DNA of 64,000 nucleotides from Humibacter sp. RRB41. Its GTDB lineage: Bacteria; Actinomycetota; Actinomycetes; Actinomycetales; Microbacteriaceae. The stretch lies in contig NZ_JAKWJQ010000002.1 in assembly GCF_022761015.1 (NCBI RefSeq), positions 124,001 to 188,000 on the forward strand, given 5' to 3'. The notes beneath the pieces are model-generated. The model ran no database searches. It had not been told where the DNA came from and saw only the letters and a program-made list of their open reading frames with translations. Shown in pieces: positions 62,485 through 64,000 of this stretch (its first letter is position 1; each line of letters starts with the position of its first letter). The translations under genes were made by a program, and so were the position numbers.

Positions 62485-63182
62485 CCGCCGCGACCGACCG
62501 TCGGCTGGTCTCGCTCGTCGTGGTCTCGCACAGCGACCTCATCGCCAAGGGGGTCGCTGAGGTCGTTTCCCAGATGAGTCCTGACGTTGTGGTCGAAACT
62601 GCCGGAGGAACACCGCTCGGGGGTGTCGGCACCGATGTCGAGCGTGTGATGACGGCGATCCGGAGCGCCGAGAGGGGCGCAGGAGTCGTCGTTCTGACCG
62701 ATCTCGGCTCGGCGGTGCTCAGCGCCGAGACGGCGCTCGAGCTGCTGGGTGATGACGACGTGGTTGCGGTGAAGATCTCCGATGGCCCGCTGGTCGAGGG
62801 TGGCGTCGCCGCCGGTGTGCGTGCCCAGACCGGAGGCGATGTCGACGACGTGCTTGCGGCATCCCTGGCACACGTCGTCACACGGCCTGCAGACTCGCCG
62901 ACCTCACACGAGGATGGCGGCAGCGGCTACCTACGCACGGCCACCCTCGTCAACGCCGACGGATTGCACGCCCGTCCGGCAGCGGAGTTCGTGAAGCTCG
63001 CGACGAGCCTCGGCGTGAAGATGACGGTGAACGGCAAGGACGCCAGGAGCCTGCTGGGCATCCTCTCCCTCGGCCTGGCGCAGGGGGCGACCGTCGACAT
63101 CGCCACGGATGACCCGGGGGGAACCGCCGCGGTGGACCGTCTCATCGAGCTCGTCGAGTCGGGTTTCAGCGGCCAACGGTGA
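62481..63182 (+). CDS. dhaM: DhaM phosphotransferase (EIIA-Man-like) fused to HPr
   Basis: A 233-residue phosphoryl donor for DhaL. Residues 1 to about 140 are an EIIA-mannose-like domain with the active His17 (VVVSHSDLI). Residues from about 148 form a complete HPr domain with active His163 (NADGLHARPAAEF) and Ser190 at the regulatory site (KDARSLLGILSLG). The usual EI-derived third domain of E. coli DhaM is absent. EI protein would phosphorylate the HPr part and pass phosphate within the chain. The GTG overlaps the dhaL stop. Confidence 0.92.
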   Translation: MTAATDRRLVSLVVVSHSDLIAKGVAEVVSQMSPDVVVETAGGTPLGGVGTDVERVMTAIRSAERGAGVVVLTDLGSAVLSAETALELLGDDDVVAVKISDGPLVEGGVAAGVRAQTGGDVDDVLAASLAHVVTRPADSPTSHEDGGSGYLRTATLVNADGLHARPAAEFVKLATSLGVKMTVNGKDARSLLGILSLGLAQGATVDIATDDPGGTAAVDRLIELVESGFSGQR

Positions 63183-63230
63183 CGACCGGGGCGAAGGTGA
63201 GCAACGCCACCGCAACGAATGAGCTGGAGG

Positions 63231-63731
63231 TCACCGCGTCTCGTCTCCCTCGAGCACGCGTCTCGCGAATGCCGTGATGTGCTCACGAAGGGCTGCGACG
63301 CGCTCGAGGCGGGCCGCCTCGACGTCGAATCCCAGGTAGGCGACCGGAGGGAGGCGACGCACGTTCCGCGCGCACTCGAACTTCGCGCAGGCCAGCGTGC
63401 CGATCGTGTTGCCGTTTCGTCCGGCGGCTCCTGCACGCCGCGCACTGTAGAACACGACGTCGTTCGGTAGATGCACGTCTTCGCACCAGGAACACTGAGG
63501 GCGGGCACGGTGCGGGGCGTCTCCTTGGCGCAGCAGTATGCCCGTCGGCGTGCCGTCGAGGTCGACGACGACGTAGCCGAGGCTCGGGTATTTGCGGTCT
63601 CGCCACCCGAGGAAGTCGAGTGAATCCCAGTCGAGCTCGTTGAAATCTGCGGGAAGAGAGAGGTTCTTGCGTTCGCGGAGGGACGCGTTGACGAAGGATG
63701 CGCGAATGGTCGCGTCGGTCAAGGGGAGCAT
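63231..63731 (-). CDS. FBP/FusB-type zinc-finger protein (elongation factor G-binding)
   Basis: A 166-residue protein. Its C-terminal half has a treble-clef zinc site with Cys80-x2-Cys83 (CSWC) and Cys115-x4-Cys120 (CAKFEC), preceded by RQGDAPHRARP and followed by NVRR. This is the pattern of the FBP C-terminal domain first described for FusB/FusC, which bind elongation factor G and free it from fusidic acid. The N-terminal part differs from FusB. A role in EF-G binding is by family only. ATG 63731 gives MLPLTDATIRASFVN, a typical start for actinobacterial members. It converges with dhaM. Confidence 0.8.
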   Translation of the reverse strand: MLPLTDATIRASFVNASLRERKNLSLPADFNELDWDSLDFLGWRDRKYPSLGYVVVDLDGTPTGILLRQGDAPHRARPQCSWCEDVHLPNDVVFYSARRAGAAGRNGNTIGTLACAKFECARNVRRLPPVAYLGFDVEAARLERVAALREHITAFARRVLEGDETR

Positions 63732-63965
63732 GAATCGAGCCGTTCTGGTGATGTCGCAGGCACGTCGGCGTGCGAAGTTCTCACATGACAGCGCAGGAGG
63801 ATACCTGCGAGTTTCAAACAAAAATCCTGATCATATGGAGAAACTGTCGCTATCTCGGCTCGGCGTCGAACGCGCCGCAAACCTCCGAACGCCCTTTGGG
63901 CATCGTGGAAGAGCCGAAATGATTCACCAGTCAAGACTAGAACACAGCGCCTTTAGGCTGGTCTG
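63732..63965. other. Intergenic region between the FBP gene and the last gene
   Basis: A 234-base divergent region, clearly richer in A and T around 63810-63850 than the rest of the window. It must hold the promoter of the minus-strand FBP gene and of the plus-strand gene at 63966. No operator or RNA gene is recognised. Confidence 0.5.
63954..63959 (+). promoter_or_regulatory. -10 box for the last gene, leaderless
   Basis: TAGGCT, then 6 bases, then GTG 63966. It is the same arrangement as for hisD and the polyprenyl synthase gene. Confidence 0.5.
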
Positions 63966-64000
63966 GTGCAACGGAACGGCGAGCCTTCGGCCTACTTCGA
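63966..64000 (+). CDS. Start of an unidentified gene, cut by the window edge
   Basis: Only 11 complete codons are visible, beginning GTG and reading MQRNGEPSAYF. The start is supported by the TAGGCT box 6 bases upstream. Too little is present to assign a product. Confidence 0.35.
   Translation, partial: MQRNGEPSAYF

Overview
The window is high-GC actinobacterial DNA. Gene order, heavy GTG start usage, an actinobacterial bc1-aa3 respiratory set (including CtaF), a GarA-FtsR-MerR block and a PknL-Rv2175c pair point to the Actinobacteria. The non-DAP-like substrate motif in MurE and the overall layout fit the family Microbacteriaceae best (inference; the genus cannot be fixed from this window). 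Everything visible looks like stable chromosomal core. I see no tRNA, rRNA, insertion sequence, prophage, CRISPR array or toxin-antitoxin signature. The only stretch over 300 bases without a gene (20336-20721) is regulatory.

Layout. 1-2120: the 3' part of a Nudix/NYN-like fusion, a leucine-rich-variant/HEAT repeat protein and a DUF1295 membrane protein. 2222-4708: pgsA, the FHA protein garA and two MerR regulators (ftsR and an Rv1830/McdR-like gene). 4840-10624: pyruvate carboxylase between two ParA/MinD-like ATPases. 10661-19878: peptide deformylase, long-chain acyl-CoA synthetase, ROK glucokinase, PlsC acyltransferase, class II DAHP synthase, the PASTA kinase PknL, its Rv2175c-like partner and a polyprenyl diphosphate synthase. 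19958-40554: a DUF3040 protein and then a complete division and cell wall cluster (mraZ, rsmH, ftsL-like, ftsI, murE, murF, mraY, murD, ftsW, murG, murC, ftsQ, ftsZ, yggS, sepF, yggT, divIVA), followed by lspA and an RluD-type pseudouridine synthase. 40632-51211: dnaE, an SDR, hisD, nrdR, pyrD, an RNase H fusion, a DUF3043 protein, an M20 peptidase and an ErpA-type Fe-S carrier. 51404-59612: ctaC-ctaD-ctaF converging on ctaE-qcrC-qcrA-qcrB-rlmA-like. 59765-63182: trpD and the dhaK-dhaL-dhaM(-HPr) operon. The end holds an FBP-type zinc-finger protein and the first codons of another gene.

The dominant theme is coordinated growth. Lipid II synthesis and septum assembly are packed into overlapping reading frames. 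Candidate control sites are visible: three 10-bp-spaced MraZ boxes upstream of mraZ and an inverted repeat upstream of ftsZ, which could be a target of the FtsR homologue encoded at 3317-4030. Respiration, pyruvate anaplerosis, isoprenoid and phospholipid synthesis flank the cluster.

No clearly new multigene system is visible. The most unusual signals are a structured 38-bp repeat with a compensatory base change placed behind two convergent genes, a large set of promoters whose -10 box lies 6-8 bases before the start codon (leaderless transcripts), several domain fusions, the altered MurE specificity motif, and an over-represented word GGATGC/GCATCC.
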